Assembly (NCBI GenBank): GCA_034506455.1
Contig: JAPDPN010000008.1
Location: 1-48,376 of the forward strand
Direction of reading: 5' to 3'
Origin: Fontimicrobium_A sp034506455
Lineage (GTDB): Bacteria > Zhuqueibacterota > Zhuqueibacteria > Residuimicrobiales > Krinioviventaceae
DNA length: 48,376 nt
The first letter of the stretch is position 1. The number at the start of each line of letters is the position of its first letter. The position numbers and the translations under genes were made by a program. Positions 34,815-43,726 of the stretch are shown here, one piece after another. The notes under the pieces were generated by a model that saw only the letters and a program-made list of their open reading frames with translations, searched no databases and was not told the origin of the DNA.

Positions 34815-36008
34815 GTGAAAGACATTTTTGAAAAGTGTACCAAAGGCACAAGTGCAAGGGCCAAACAGGCGATTGAAGAAGGATGGTATCCTTATTTCAA
34901 AGCCATTCAATCCGGCGCCGACACCACCGTCGTGATCGACGGCGAGAAAAAGATCATGATCGGCTCTAACAACTATCTGGGGCTGACCCAGGATAAACGG
35001 GTACTGCAGGCGGCCAAGGATGCGATCGATCGGTTCGGCTCCGGCTGCACCGGATCGCGTTTTCTCAACGGCACACTCACCCTGCACGAAGAGCTCGAGG
35101 AGATGCTTGCCGCTTTTATGCACAAAGAAGCCGCATTGGTCTTTTCGACCGGATTCCAAACCAACCAGGGCGTGATCAGCACGCTGGTGGGGCGAAAGGA
35201 TTTGGCCCTGGGCGACGCCGAAAACCATGCCAGCATTGTCGAAGGCACCCGCCTGGCGTTCGGCAAGTCGCTGAAATACCGTCATAACGACATGGAAGAC
35301 CTCGAGCGCATGCTGTCCCGCAACCTGCCGAACGACGGCGGTGTGCTGATCATCACCGACGGAGTTTTCAGTATGGGCGGCGACATCGTCAAGCTGCCGG
35401 AGTTGGTGCGCATCGCCAAAAAATACGGCGCCCGCATTATGGTGGACGATGCACACTCGATAGGCGTGTTGGGCAAAACCGGCGCCGGAACCGCCGAGCA
35501 TTTTGACCTGATCGATGAGGTCGACCTTACCATGGGTACTTTCAGCAAATCCTTCGCCTCGTTGGGAGGATTTATTGCGGGCGATAAAGATGTCATTCAC
35601 CACATCAAGCACAACGCTCGCGCGCTGATCTTTTCCGCCAGCCCGCCGCCTTCAGCCGTCGCTACCGTCATCGCCTGCTTAAAGATTCTGCAGGAAGAAC
35701 CGGAACGCATCGAACGGCTGCATCAGATCACGAAAAAGATGCTGAAAGCTTATAAGGAATTGGGTTTCAATACCGGCAACAGCGAAACGCCGATCATTCC
35801 CATTATCATCGGAGACGACGAAAAAACCTTCCTCTTTTGGCGGACGCTTTACGAGAACGGCGTGCTCTGCAATCCGGTCATCAGCCCTGCCGTGCCGCCG
35901 GGCATGGCGCTGCTGCGCACCAGCTATATGGCCACCCACAAGGACGAAGAGCTGGATCAGGTCATTGAAATATTTGCCAAAGTGGGCAAACAACTGGGCG
36001 TTATTTGA
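34815..36008 (+). CDS. spt: Serine palmitoyltransferase-like alpha-oxoamine synthase
   Basis: A 397-residue PLP enzyme starting GTG at 34815, with AAGGAG 8 bases upstream. The family features are GSNNYLGL, GSGCTGSRFLNGTLTLHEELE, VDDAHSIGVLG (PLP-contacting Asp/His) and GTFSKSFASLGGF with the Schiff-base Lys. Serine palmitoyltransferases have GTFSKSxxxxGG where 2-amino-3-ketobutyrate CoA ligases have GTLGKA, and the N-terminal EEGWYPYFKAIQS also matches Bacteroidota Spt. It would condense serine with a fatty acyl-CoA or acyl-ACP as the first step of sphingolipid synthesis. KBL is the main alternative because the end, VGKQLGVI, also resembles KBL. Confidence 0.82.
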   Translation: MKDIFEKCTKGTSARAKQAIEEGWYPYFKAIQSGADTTVVIDGEKKIMIGSNNYLGLTQDKRVLQAAKDAIDRFGSGCTGSRFLNGTLTLHEELEEMLAAFMHKEAALVFSTGFQTNQGVISTLVGRKDLALGDAENHASIVEGTRLAFGKSLKYRHNDMEDLERMLSRNLPNDGGVLIITDGVFSMGGDIVKLPELVRIAKKYGARIMVDDAHSIGVLGKTGAGTAEHFDLIDEVDLTMGTFSKSFASLGGFIAGDKDVIHHIKHNARALIFSASPPPSAVATVIACLKILQEEPERIERLHQITKKMLKAYKELGFNTGNSETPIIPIIIGDDEKTFLFWRTLYENGVLCNPVISPAVPPGMALLRTSYMATHKDEELDQVIEIFAKVGKQLGVI

Positions 36009-36010
36009 AA

Positions 36011-36040
36011 AAAGGGCTGCCGATGGGCAGCCTTTTTCGT
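36011..36040 (+). terminator. Intrinsic terminator after spt
   Basis: A perfect 7-bp stem, GGCTGCC (36015-36021) and GGCAGCC (36026-36032), with a GATG loop, flanked by an A-run and followed directly by TTTTT. It lies just past the spt stop. Confidence 0.9.
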
Positions 36041-36283
36041 TTTTTCAATTCTCGCGCCTCGACATTCGTCCCATCTACTTTGCCTAACGGCGAGCAAATT
36101 TTAACCTAAAAATACCTTCCTGCTTCCGAATATCAGGCATGTAAAGACTCAATTTACATTTTTATCTGTTCTTTGCCTACATAAGCGATTGCTTATAATT
36201 TTACTTTCATTTCCCTCCTTAAAAATTTGCAAATCTGTTTCATTTCGTATGGAATTTTCAATTGCTATTGTCACACTTTTTAC
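36041..36283. other. AT-rich intergenic region upstream of the LacI-family gene
   Basis: About 240 bp with no supported coding region, no tRNA and no recognisable riboswitch. Its composition is clearly more AT-rich than the genes. It contains one 6-bp inverted repeat at 36181-36196 and leads into the promoter at 36284. Confidence 0.7.
36181..36196. repeat. Inverted repeat ATAAGC-GATT-GCTTAT
   Basis: A perfect 6-bp-arm palindrome with a 4-base spacer about 90 bases upstream of the lacI-like promoter. The size fits a second operator, but this could be chance in AT-rich DNA. Confidence 0.3.
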
Positions 36284-36312
36284 TTGACAACAAGACATTT
36301 TTTTGCTAAACT
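36284..36312 (+). promoter_or_regulatory. Consensus sigma70 promoter of the LacI/TonB-receptor locus
   Basis: TTGACA (perfect -35, 36284-36289) and TAAACT (36307-36312), 17-base spacer. The expected start near 36319 coincides with the first tandem operator-like site. Confidence 0.75.
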
Positions 36313-36318
36313 CTTTCT

Positions 36319-36340
36319 GGGAACGTTTGCGGGAACGTTT
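36319..36340. promoter_or_regulatory. Tandem LacI-family operator-like sites
   Basis: GGGAACGTTT occurs twice (36319-36328 and 36331-36340), 12 bp apart. Each has the AACGTT core with central CpG that LacI-family dimers recognise. The pair starts at the predicted +1, a position where a bound repressor would block initiation. Confidence 0.6.
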
Positions 36341-36359
36341 TAAACCCCAGAGGGAGGTC

Positions 36360-37370
36360 ATGCATCACACCACGCTCAAAGACATTGCCGCAAAGCTCGG
36401 AGTATCGACGTCCACCGTTTCGCGCGCTCTCCAGGGACATCCCGACATCCATCCGGAAACGCGGGAACTCGTTCTCAAAACCGCTCGGGAGATGAACTAT
36501 CAGCCCAATGCCTTTGCCCAAAATCTCAAGAAAAAACGTTCCAATACCATCGGCGTCATCGTTCCCCAGGTCAAGCATTTCTTTTTCGCTGAAATCATGG
36601 CCGGCATTACCGATGTGGCTTACCGGGCCGGATACAACGTCTTTATCAGCCAGTCGAATGAGGATTATCAGCGCGAAGTCATCAACCTGCAGGCCATGGT
36701 TGCGCAGCGAGTTGCCGGTTTGCTGACCTCGCTGTCGAGCAGCACCACCTCCTGCAGCCACCTCGAAGCTCTCGTGCAAAGGGGGGTGCCGCTGGTCTGT
36801 TTTGACCGTGTCTGTGAAGGATTCAAAGGCGTCAGTGTCATCGTCGACGATTATGACGGAGCGTTTCAGGCCACGCAACATTTGATCAACCGCGGCTATC
36901 GGAGAATCGCCCATTTGGCCGGCCCGCAAAACCTCTCCATTGGTCACCAGCGTTTCGCCGGCTACCGAGACGCTCTTGTGAAGAGCGGCCGACCGTACGA
37001 TCCCTCTCTGGTAGTCTTTGGAGGCTTGAACGAAGAAGACGGAGACGCCGGCTTTAAGCAGTTGCTGAAACAGTCTCCGCAGTTGCCGGATGCGATCTTT
37101 TGCGTAACGGATCCCGTCGCGCTGGGAGCCTATCAAAACATCAAGCAGATGGGGCTGAAAATTCCGCAGGACATTGCTTTGGTGGGATTCAGCGATAATC
37201 CGATCGGCGCGCTGATCGATCCGCCGCTGTCGACGGTTCGCCAGCCTGCATATGAAATCGGCGAGACTGCAGCTAAAACGCTGCTCGATTTGATTGAACA
37301 TCCGGAATCGATTGAAAAGAATCAAACCATCGTTCTCAAAACGACTCTGATCGTCCGCCAATCCAGCTGA
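36360..37370 (+). CDS. LacI-family transcriptional regulator
   Basis: A 336-residue regulator. Helix-turn-helix and hinge: TTLKDIAAKLGVSTSTVSRALQGHP (split here as TTLKDIAAKLGVS and TSTVSRALQGHP), with NAFAQNLKKKRSNTIGVIVP at the domain junction. The periplasmic-binding-protein-like sensor follows, with FFFAEIMAGITDVAYRAGYN and VGFSDNPIGALIDPPLSTVR. The ATG at 36360 follows AGGGAGG; the frame opens 19 codons earlier but that stretch covers the operator sites. It should bind a small sugar-like ligand and control the downstream TonB-receptor genes and itself. The gap to the receptor gene is 51 bp. Confidence 0.93.
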   Translation: MHHTTLKDIAAKLGVSTSTVSRALQGHPDIHPETRELVLKTAREMNYQPNAFAQNLKKKRSNTIGVIVPQVKHFFFAEIMAGITDVAYRAGYNVFISQSNEDYQREVINLQAMVAQRVAGLLTSLSSSTTSCSHLEALVQRGVPLVCFDRVCEGFKGVSVIVDDYDGAFQATQHLINRGYRRIAHLAGPQNLSIGHQRFAGYRDALVKSGRPYDPSLVVFGGLNEEDGDAGFKQLLKQSPQLPDAIFCVTDPVALGAYQNIKQMGLKIPQDIALVGFSDNPIGALIDPPLSTVRQPAYEIGETAAKTLLDLIEHPESIEKNQTIVLKTTLIVRQSS

Positions 37371-37421
37371 TTCGCTTCAGAGGGAATAGCGGACGATCGC
37401 TTTATCCATAAGGAGGTGTTT

Positions 37422-40400
37422 ATGCCCCACCGTTCTTTCATCAGGGTTGTTTTGGCAGTAGTATTGTTGAGCGGGACGCTGCTTTTTTCGGGCACGACCG
37501 GTAAAATTGCCGGCCGCGTGGTCGACAAAACGACCGGCGAACCGCTGCCGGGGGTCAATGTAACTGTAAGCGGCACGACCTTGGGCGCCGCCACGGATCT
37601 CAACGGCTATTACACGATCCTGCAGGTGCCGCCCGGCCTCTACACGCTGCACGCCTCGGCCATCGGTTACGGCAGAATGGCCGTGCAGGATGTTAGGGTA
37701 CTGATCGATCAGACGACCCGCATTGATTTCGCCCTGAGTATGGAAGTCTTGGCGGGCGAGGAGATCACCATCACGGCGGAGCGCGACATTATGCGCGAAG
37801 ACGTCGCCACAAGCGTTGCGTCCATATCGCGTCAGGAGGTGCAGCAGCTGCCGGTCGTTTCGGTCAAACAGGTTGTGGAGTTGAACGCCGGCATCGAAGA
37901 AGGATTGGTCATCCGCGGCGGCGATGCGCGCCAGGCGCTTTTTCAGGTGGACGGCGTGACGCTTCGCGATCCCCGCAACAACAAGCCGATTACCGGCATC
38001 GCTCTTTCGGCTGTACGGGAGGTATCCGTTGAACGCGGCGGTTTTAACGCCGAGTACGGGCAGGTTCGCTCCGGCATCATCAACATAGTCACCCAGGAAG
38101 GTCGCCGCGACGCCTACAGCGGCTCGTTTACGGTACGTTATGCCCCGCCGGCGCCGAAGCATTTCGGCATTTCGCCTTTTGATCCGATGTCCATGTGGAA
38201 CCGTCCCTATCTCGACGATGCGGTCTGCTGGACCGGCACGGAGAGCGGGGCATGGGACAAGTACACGCAGCGCCAATATCCCAAGTTCGAGGGATGGAAT
38301 AAAATTTCCGAGCAGCTGATGACCGACGACGATCCGACCAATGACCTTTCTCCTGCCGGAGCCCAACGTGACTGGATGTGGCGGCATCGGCGGCGGCCGG
38401 TTACGGACCAACCGGATTACAACGTTGATATGGGATTCGGCGGACCGGTGCCGTTCATCAGCAAACCTTTGGGCGATTTGCGCTTTTTTGCCGCCTGGCG
38501 CCGTGAGCGCGAAATGCTCCTCTATCCTCTCAGCCGCGATGACTATCTGGAAGACAATTTCTCCCTGCAGCTGACGTCCGACATTTCTTCAGCCATGAAG
38601 CTGCGCGTCGGCGGCATCTGGGGCAAAAGCTATAACGTCGCCATCAATGCGACCGACAATAATTACTACGGCACAACCTTCGGCATCAGCGGGCAGCCTT
38701 ATTGGAATCCGACCGATTTCATGCGTACGCCGCTCCAAATCGCACGCCTGACCGCGGAACAGCGCTCAGGCCGAATCTTTTCCGATTCTTGGTACTGTCC
38801 CGCAGATGTTTCCAATTACGCTTACAATGTCAAGCTTTCGCATGTCCTGTCGCCCAAAACTTTTTATGAGGTGAGTCTCGAGACCGTACATCAAGGCTAT
38901 CATACCGAGCCGATTCGGGAGCGGGACTATACCCGCAAATACGAAATCATTCCCGGCTATTTTGTCGACGAGGCACCGATGGGATGGAGTCCCCTGCCGC
39001 AGACCGGACTCGACGGGATGTTTTTCGGCGGCCATACCGGCACGGCGCGCGATTACAGCAAAAGCACCTCGCTGCGACTCAAGGGCGATCTGACGTCTCA
39101 GGTCAGCTTCAGCAATCAAATCAAGACCGGCGCTGAATTCTTTTACTCCGATCTCGACCTGCATTATGGAGAAGTCAACTACTTTACCAGTACCTTTAAT
39201 ATGGTGCAGCGCCGGAATTTCCCCATCAGCGCCTCGGCTTACATTCAGGACAAGTATGAAACCAAAGGGTTTATCCTCAACGCCGGTCTGCGGATGGATT
39301 ATCTTAACTCTAACTGCGAATGGTGGGACATCGGTCCGTTCACAAAGCAGTTCTATTCAGCCAAGTATAATCCGAACGCAGAATTCCCGAAAAAGAAAGC
39401 CGAGCCTGAGATCTCTTTCAGTCCGCGTCTGGGCATCTCGCATCCGATTACCGCGAACAGCAAATTGTTTTTCAATTACGGTCACTTTAAGCAGCTGCCG
39501 ACCTATGAGCAGATCTTTCGTCTGTCGCGCGCAGGGTCGGGCCAGGTGACCAACATCGGCAATCCCGAGCTGCGCATGGCCAAAACCATCTCTTACGAAC
39601 TCGGCTACGATCACGTTCTGATGAACACTCTTTTACTGCAGCTTGCGGCGTTTTATCATGACATCAGCGATCAGCAGGCTTTTACCACTTATATCGACGA
39701 AGTGGCCGGCATCAACTACAACATGGCCAACAACAACAGCTACGAAGACATTCGCGGCTTTGAGGTGACGCTGCGCAAATCCGGCGGACGCTGGTGGAGC
39801 GGGTTTGCGAACTATACCTATCAGGTGAGCACGCGAGGCCATTTCGGCACCGACCGCGTCTACGCCTCGCCGTCGCAGCAAAAGGATTATGACCGCCGCA
39901 CTCAGAACTTGTATCAGGAACGTCCGATCCCGCGGCCGTACGCGCGCGCCGGGCTGACCTTTTTCACGCCGAAAGATTTCGGGCCGCGCGTCGGCGGGCT
40001 GGCTCCGGCAGGCGACTGGCTGATCAATCTATTGGCGAATTGGCGCGCCGGCGATTGGGTCACCTGGAATCCCAACGGCCTGCAGCACATTTCGCAAAAC
40101 GTGCAGGTACGCGACGAGTACAACTTTATGCTGCGCTTGAGCAAGACGTTCCACATCTCCAAAATGGAGCTCTCGCTCTTTTGCGAAATCGATAATTTGT
40201 TCAACAACAAATTCCTCTCCGGCGCGAGCTTTTACGACGTCAATGACCAGATTGCCTACTTTGAGTCTCTGCACCTGCCGAAAAGCGAAGCCTACAACAA
40301 CATCCCCGGCAATGATCGGGTCGGCGACTATCGCCGCCACGGTGCAGAGTTTCAGCCGATCGAACAGGTCGGTCAATTGGAAACCATCAGCAATCCCGAT

Positions 40401-40601
40401 CCGAAGGTGATTTATTATCATTCACCGACCGGCCGATATATGGAGTATGCCGATAATAATTGGCGGGAAGTCGATTCTAAGCGCATGAAAAAAATACTGG
40501 ACGACAAAGCCTACATCGACATGCCCAACCAGACGTCGTTCAATTTCCTGAATCCGCGCCGCTTCTTTTTCGGCATACGCACGTCGTTCAATTTGGACTG
40601 A
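37422..40601 (+). CDS. TonB-dependent receptor with N-terminal carboxypeptidase-regulatory-like domain
   Basis: A 1059-residue outer-membrane receptor: signal peptide, then a CarboxypepD_reg-like domain (about 25-110; GKIAGRVVDKTTGEPLPGVN, GYYTILQVPPGLYTLHA). The plug follows with SVKQVVELNAGIEEGLVIRG and FQVDGVTLRDP, then a long 22-strand-type barrel ending RRFFFGIRTSFNLD with terminal aromatics. It should import a ligand too large for porins using TonB energy. The ATG is placed by AAGGAGG 6 bases upstream; an overlapping GTG at 37416 is inside that site. There is no SusD-like gene next to it. Confidence 0.92.
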   Translation: MPHRSFIRVVLAVVLLSGTLLFSGTTGKIAGRVVDKTTGEPLPGVNVTVSGTTLGAATDLNGYYTILQVPPGLYTLHASAIGYGRMAVQDVRVLIDQTTRIDFALSMEVLAGEEITITAERDIMREDVATSVASISRQEVQQLPVVSVKQVVELNAGIEEGLVIRGGDARQALFQVDGVTLRDPRNNKPITGIALSAVREVSVERGGFNAEYGQVRSGIINIVTQEGRRDAYSGSFTVRYAPPAPKHFGISPFDPMSMWNRPYLDDAVCWTGTESGAWDKYTQRQYPKFEGWNKISEQLMTDDDPTNDLSPAGAQRDWMWRHRRRPVTDQPDYNVDMGFGGPVPFISKPLGDLRFFAAWRREREMLLYPLSRDDYLEDNFSLQLTSDISSAMKLRVGGIWGKSYNVAINATDNNYYGTTFGISGQPYWNPTDFMRTPLQIARLTAEQRSGRIFSDSWYCPADVSNYAYNVKLSHVLSPKTFYEVSLETVHQGYHTEPIRERDYTRKYEIIPGYFVDEAPMGWSPLPQTGLDGMFFGGHTGTARDYSKSTSLRLKGDLTSQVSFSNQIKTGAEFFYSDLDLHYGEVNYFTSTFNMVQRRNFPISASAYIQDKYETKGFILNAGLRMDYLNSNCEWWDIGPFTKQFYSAKYNPNAEFPKKKAEPEISFSPRLGISHPITANSKLFFNYGHFKQLPTYEQIFRLSRAGSGQVTNIGNPELRMAKTISYELGYDHVLMNTLLLQLAAFYHDISDQQAFTTYIDEVAGINYNMANNNSYEDIRGFEVTLRKSGGRWWSGFANYTYQVSTRGHFGTDRVYASPSQQKDYDRRTQNLYQERPIPRPYARAGLTFFTPKDFGPRVGGLAPAGDWLINLLANWRAGDWVTWNPNGLQHISQNVQVRDEYNFMLRLSKTFHISKMELSLFCEIDNLFNNKFLSGASFYDVNDQIAYFESLHLPKSEAYNNIPGNDRVGDYRRHGAEFQPIEQVGQLETISNPDPKVIYYHSPTGRYMEYADNNWREVDSKRMKKILDDKAYIDMPNQTSFNFLNPRRFFFGIRTSFNLD

Positions 40602-40620
40602 TTAACTTTCGAGGTAAGCT

Positions 40621-42669
40621 ATGCGTAAACAGAGTATCCTCGCTCTCATTCTTTTTTTGGCGCAGGTGCCGGCTTGGGCGCAGCGGCCGGTGAGCCGCGA
40701 AGTGCGCTGGCTGCGCGTCGGCGCGCTGCACAGCACATTTGCCATCGAGGGAGCCGAATTCGAAATGCACCGTACCGGCGCCCTGGCGCAACAGAACGAC
40801 GGCATGCGCTGGCCGGCCGATTTCCGCTATCAGGACAACTGCGCCGCCAAGTCCCTGTGGATCGGATGTACCAATTTCAAAGATCCGGTGACCGGCGATA
40901 CTTATCCTTACAAAGTCGTCGCCGCCGGTCCGCGCACCACCAATATCCTTAATGAGATGATGCCCGTGCAGTTCAAACTTGTCGGCCGTTTTCCGTCGCC
41001 CACCGTCATCGTCGACGGCGAATCGGCTTCGGAAAACATGCTGCTGGATGTGTTGGATGATGAACAGCCCGACCTGGAAGCCGACCGCGTCGTTGATCAC
41101 ATCCTCCACACTTCCATCGGCATTACGGTGCATCGCCGCATGATGGCTTTCGCCCAAGAATATCATGACAACTATTTTATCTACGAGTATGTGTTCAAAA
41201 ACACCGGCATCATCGACACCAAAGGAACGCGCATCGAACAAACATTGACCGGCGTCATCTTTCATCTGCAGTTCCGATGGGCCTTCGCCAACGAGCCGTT
41301 CATGCGCGGCGGCGGCTGGATTCCCGCCGGAAACATCAGCTGGGGCCGCAACGCCATGAACGACGCCGTAGGCATGGATCCGACCGCGGCGGGATTCGAG
41401 TTTGCGGCGCTCTTTTCCTGGTACGGGCACCACTCGCAAAGCGTGGTCGACGATTGGGGAGCCCCGCACCCACTCAAGCCGAGCCCCCTCGGTGCGCCGC
41501 AGTATATCGGCATGGTTACGCTGCATGCGGACAAATCGGCAACCGACAAATCGCACGATCCCTATCAGCCGCGAACCACACAATACCTTGCTTCGGACGC
41601 CAGCTATCAAGCCAACAATCAGTATGATGCCGTGCTTATGGCGAACAAATACGCCATGATGAGCGCCGGTCATCCGCCGAAAACGCACGCCCAGGAGGTG
41701 GGCGACGGCAACGCTGATCAGTGGGGCACCGATGCGGGCGGTTACGCTTCCGCTGCAGGATACGGTCCGTACACATTGGCGCCGGGTGACAGCATCCGCA
41801 TCGTCATTGCCGAGTGCGTGGCGGGCATCAGCCGGCAGAAAAGCCTGGAGGTGGGAACCAACTGGTTCAACGACGCCAAGCCGTTCGTGCTGCCGAACGG
41901 CGCCGTCACCAACGACCGCAATGAATACAAAAAGGCATGGGTCATTACAGGCAAGGATTCGTTGTTTCAGACCTTTCGCCGCGCCATGGCCAATTTCAAG
42001 AGCGGATACAAGATCCCTCAGGCGCCGCCGCCGCCGAAACTCTTTCAGATCAAGTCCGGCGGCAACCGCATCACGCTGACGTGGGACAACAGCGCCGAGT
42101 CCTGGCCGAATTTCGACGGCTATGAGATCTACCGCGCTATTGCTCGGCCCGACACCTTTTACCAAAAGATTTTCGAGTGCTCTGCTGCAAACGTCGTCAA
42201 CACCTTTAATGATGAGACGGCGGTTCGGGGATTTGACTATTATTATTACATTCAGACCAAGGACAACGGTTCGACCAACGACATCAAGCCCGGCGTTCCC
42301 CTGCGCAGCAGCCGCTTCTTCACCATGACCAACAAACCGGCCTATCTCAGACGTCCGGCCAAAGACGACCTGGCTGAAATTCGCGTTGTACCCAACCCCT
42401 ATCATATCGAAGCGCGCGACATTCAGTTCGGCCGCGACGACGGCGCCGACCGTCTGGCGTTTTACGGTTTGCCGCCCGAATGTACCATCCGCATCTACAC
42501 CGAACGCGGCGACCTGGTCGACACCATCGAGCACAACGACGGCAGCGGCGACGAGCTGTGGCATTCCCTTACTTCATCGCGCCAGATTGTGGTCAGCGGC
42601 CTTTATATAGCCCACTTCCAAACTCCCGACGGCCGTTCGACGTACCGTAAATTCGTCATTATTCGCTGA
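40621..42669 (+). CDS. Secreted protein with FnIII-like and VVPNPY sorting-type C-terminal domains
   Basis: A 682-residue secreted protein: signal peptide MRKQSILALILFLAQVPAWA, a large N-terminal region (about 21-450) with no fold I can name, an FnIII-like domain (about 460-560; RITLTWDNSAESWPNFDGYE, IYRAIARP, YYYYIQTKDNG) and a C-terminal 100-residue domain. That last domain starts RVVPNPYHIEA and ends YRKFVIIR, a pattern seen on type-IX-like or FlgD-fold secretion/anchoring domains in FCB bacteria. It likely sits on the cell surface next to the receptor. Function is unknown. It starts 19 bp after the receptor gene with a GAGGT site. Confidence 0.8.
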   Translation: MRKQSILALILFLAQVPAWAQRPVSREVRWLRVGALHSTFAIEGAEFEMHRTGALAQQNDGMRWPADFRYQDNCAAKSLWIGCTNFKDPVTGDTYPYKVVAAGPRTTNILNEMMPVQFKLVGRFPSPTVIVDGESASENMLLDVLDDEQPDLEADRVVDHILHTSIGITVHRRMMAFAQEYHDNYFIYEYVFKNTGIIDTKGTRIEQTLTGVIFHLQFRWAFANEPFMRGGGWIPAGNISWGRNAMNDAVGMDPTAAGFEFAALFSWYGHHSQSVVDDWGAPHPLKPSPLGAPQYIGMVTLHADKSATDKSHDPYQPRTTQYLASDASYQANNQYDAVLMANKYAMMSAGHPPKTHAQEVGDGNADQWGTDAGGYASAAGYGPYTLAPGDSIRIVIAECVAGISRQKSLEVGTNWFNDAKPFVLPNGAVTNDRNEYKKAWVITGKDSLFQTFRRAMANFKSGYKIPQAPPPPKLFQIKSGGNRITLTWDNSAESWPNFDGYEIYRAIARPDTFYQKIFECSAANVVNTFNDETAVRGFDYYYYIQTKDNGSTNDIKPGVPLRSSRFFTMTNKPAYLRRPAKDDLAEIRVVPNPYHIEARDIQFGRDDGADRLAFYGLPPECTIRIYTERGDLVDTIEHNDGSGDELWHSLTSSRQIVVSGLYIAHFQTPDGRSTYRKFVIIR

Positions 42670-42684
42670 AAACGGGGGTGAACC

Positions 42685-43710
42685 ATGAGGAAGATCAGAA
42701 TGAAGAACATTATTGTGCGAGCTCTCATGGCGCTGTTGGTGACGGTCTCGCTCGGCCGGCCGCAGACCTTTGAGAAAATAGCCCAAACCGGTTGTCAATT
42801 TCTTTCCGTTTCATCGGATGCCAAGGCCTCTGCTTTGGCGGAAGCGGCGACCAGCCTCGAAATGGGCTCCGCTTCGCTCTTTTTCAACCCGGCCGGTATG
42901 GCGACGTTGAACAAGCATTTCGACATCACCCTCTCCATGAACCGCTGGATTGCCGACATTCGGCATAACACGCTCTGCGCAGCTTTCAGTCCGGCGCGCG
43001 GCCGCTACGGCGTCTTTGGCGCCACGGTCCAATCGGTCGATTACGGCGACATTATTTGGACGACCGTCGCCAATAACGAAAAAGGCTTTATCGATTCGAC
43101 CGACCCGGCGTTTACGGGCGGCATCGGCGATCTGGGAGCTTCAGCCGTCGGGTTCGGGTATTCCCGTGCGCTCAGCGACCGCTTTTCCGTGGGCGGACAG
43201 GTCAAATGGGTGCACCAGCAGCTCGGCGCCAACATCATCCCGACCGCCGACAGCACCAAGCTGGTCAAGAACGAGCTTTCACCTCTCGCTTTCGATTTCG
43301 GCACTTTGTACAAGACCGGCTTTAAGAGCCTGCAGTTCGGCATGTCGGTGCGCAACTTTTCCAAAGAAGTACGCTATGCCCAGGAAGGCTTTCAGCTGCC
43401 GTTGGTCTTTACCCTCGGCATCTCGATGAATCTGCTCGATCTGGTCGATTGGCAGGGCGTCAAGCAGTCGGCTGTGCTGAGCATCGACGCGGCGCATGAC
43501 CGCTCCCATCGCGAACAGCTTCTCGTCGGTCTCGATTATACTCTGATGGACATTCTGTCGCTGCGCATCGGCTATGTAGCAGGCAACGATGAAAACGACA
43601 TTACATACGGAGTCGGTATTTCCTATTTCGGCGTTGTATTCGATTACGCCTACACGCCGTTCGGCGTTTTTGACAATGTGCAGCGGATTTCCGCGCGGTT
43701 TTCTCTATAA
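42685..43710 (+). CDS. PorV/PorQ-family outer-membrane protein
   Basis: A 341-residue FadL-like barrel: signal peptide, then the family signature CQFLSVSSDAKASALAEAATSLEMGSASLF (split: CQFLSVSSDAKASALAEAA and SLEMGSASLFFNPAGMATL). It closes with ITYGVGISYFGVVFDYAYTP and a terminal aromatic in RISARFSL. PorV serves the type IX secretion system as a shuttle, but many FCB paralogs have other outer-membrane roles. Placement after a protein with a sorting-type C-terminus supports a secretion or anchoring role for that partner. An alternative start at 42700 would remove five residues. Confidence 0.85.
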   Translation: MRKIRMKNIIVRALMALLVTVSLGRPQTFEKIAQTGCQFLSVSSDAKASALAEAATSLEMGSASLFFNPAGMATLNKHFDITLSMNRWIADIRHNTLCAAFSPARGRYGVFGATVQSVDYGDIIWTTVANNEKGFIDSTDPAFTGGIGDLGASAVGFGYSRALSDRFSVGGQVKWVHQQLGANIIPTADSTKLVKNELSPLAFDFGTLYKTGFKSLQFGMSVRNFSKEVRYAQEGFQLPLVFTLGISMNLLDLVDWQGVKQSAVLSIDAAHDRSHREQLLVGLDYTLMDILSLRIGYVAGNDENDITYGVGISYFGVVFDYAYTPFGVFDNVQRISARFSL

Positions 43711-43726
43711 CAGGAGGTCGTGAGTC

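Noticed and set aside
40588..42564. A 658-codon open frame on the minus strand opposite the secreted FnIII-like protein
   Set aside because: It mirrors a well-supported plus-strand gene with signal peptide and domains. Its product has no recognisable motif. Long antisense frames are common in this codon usage.
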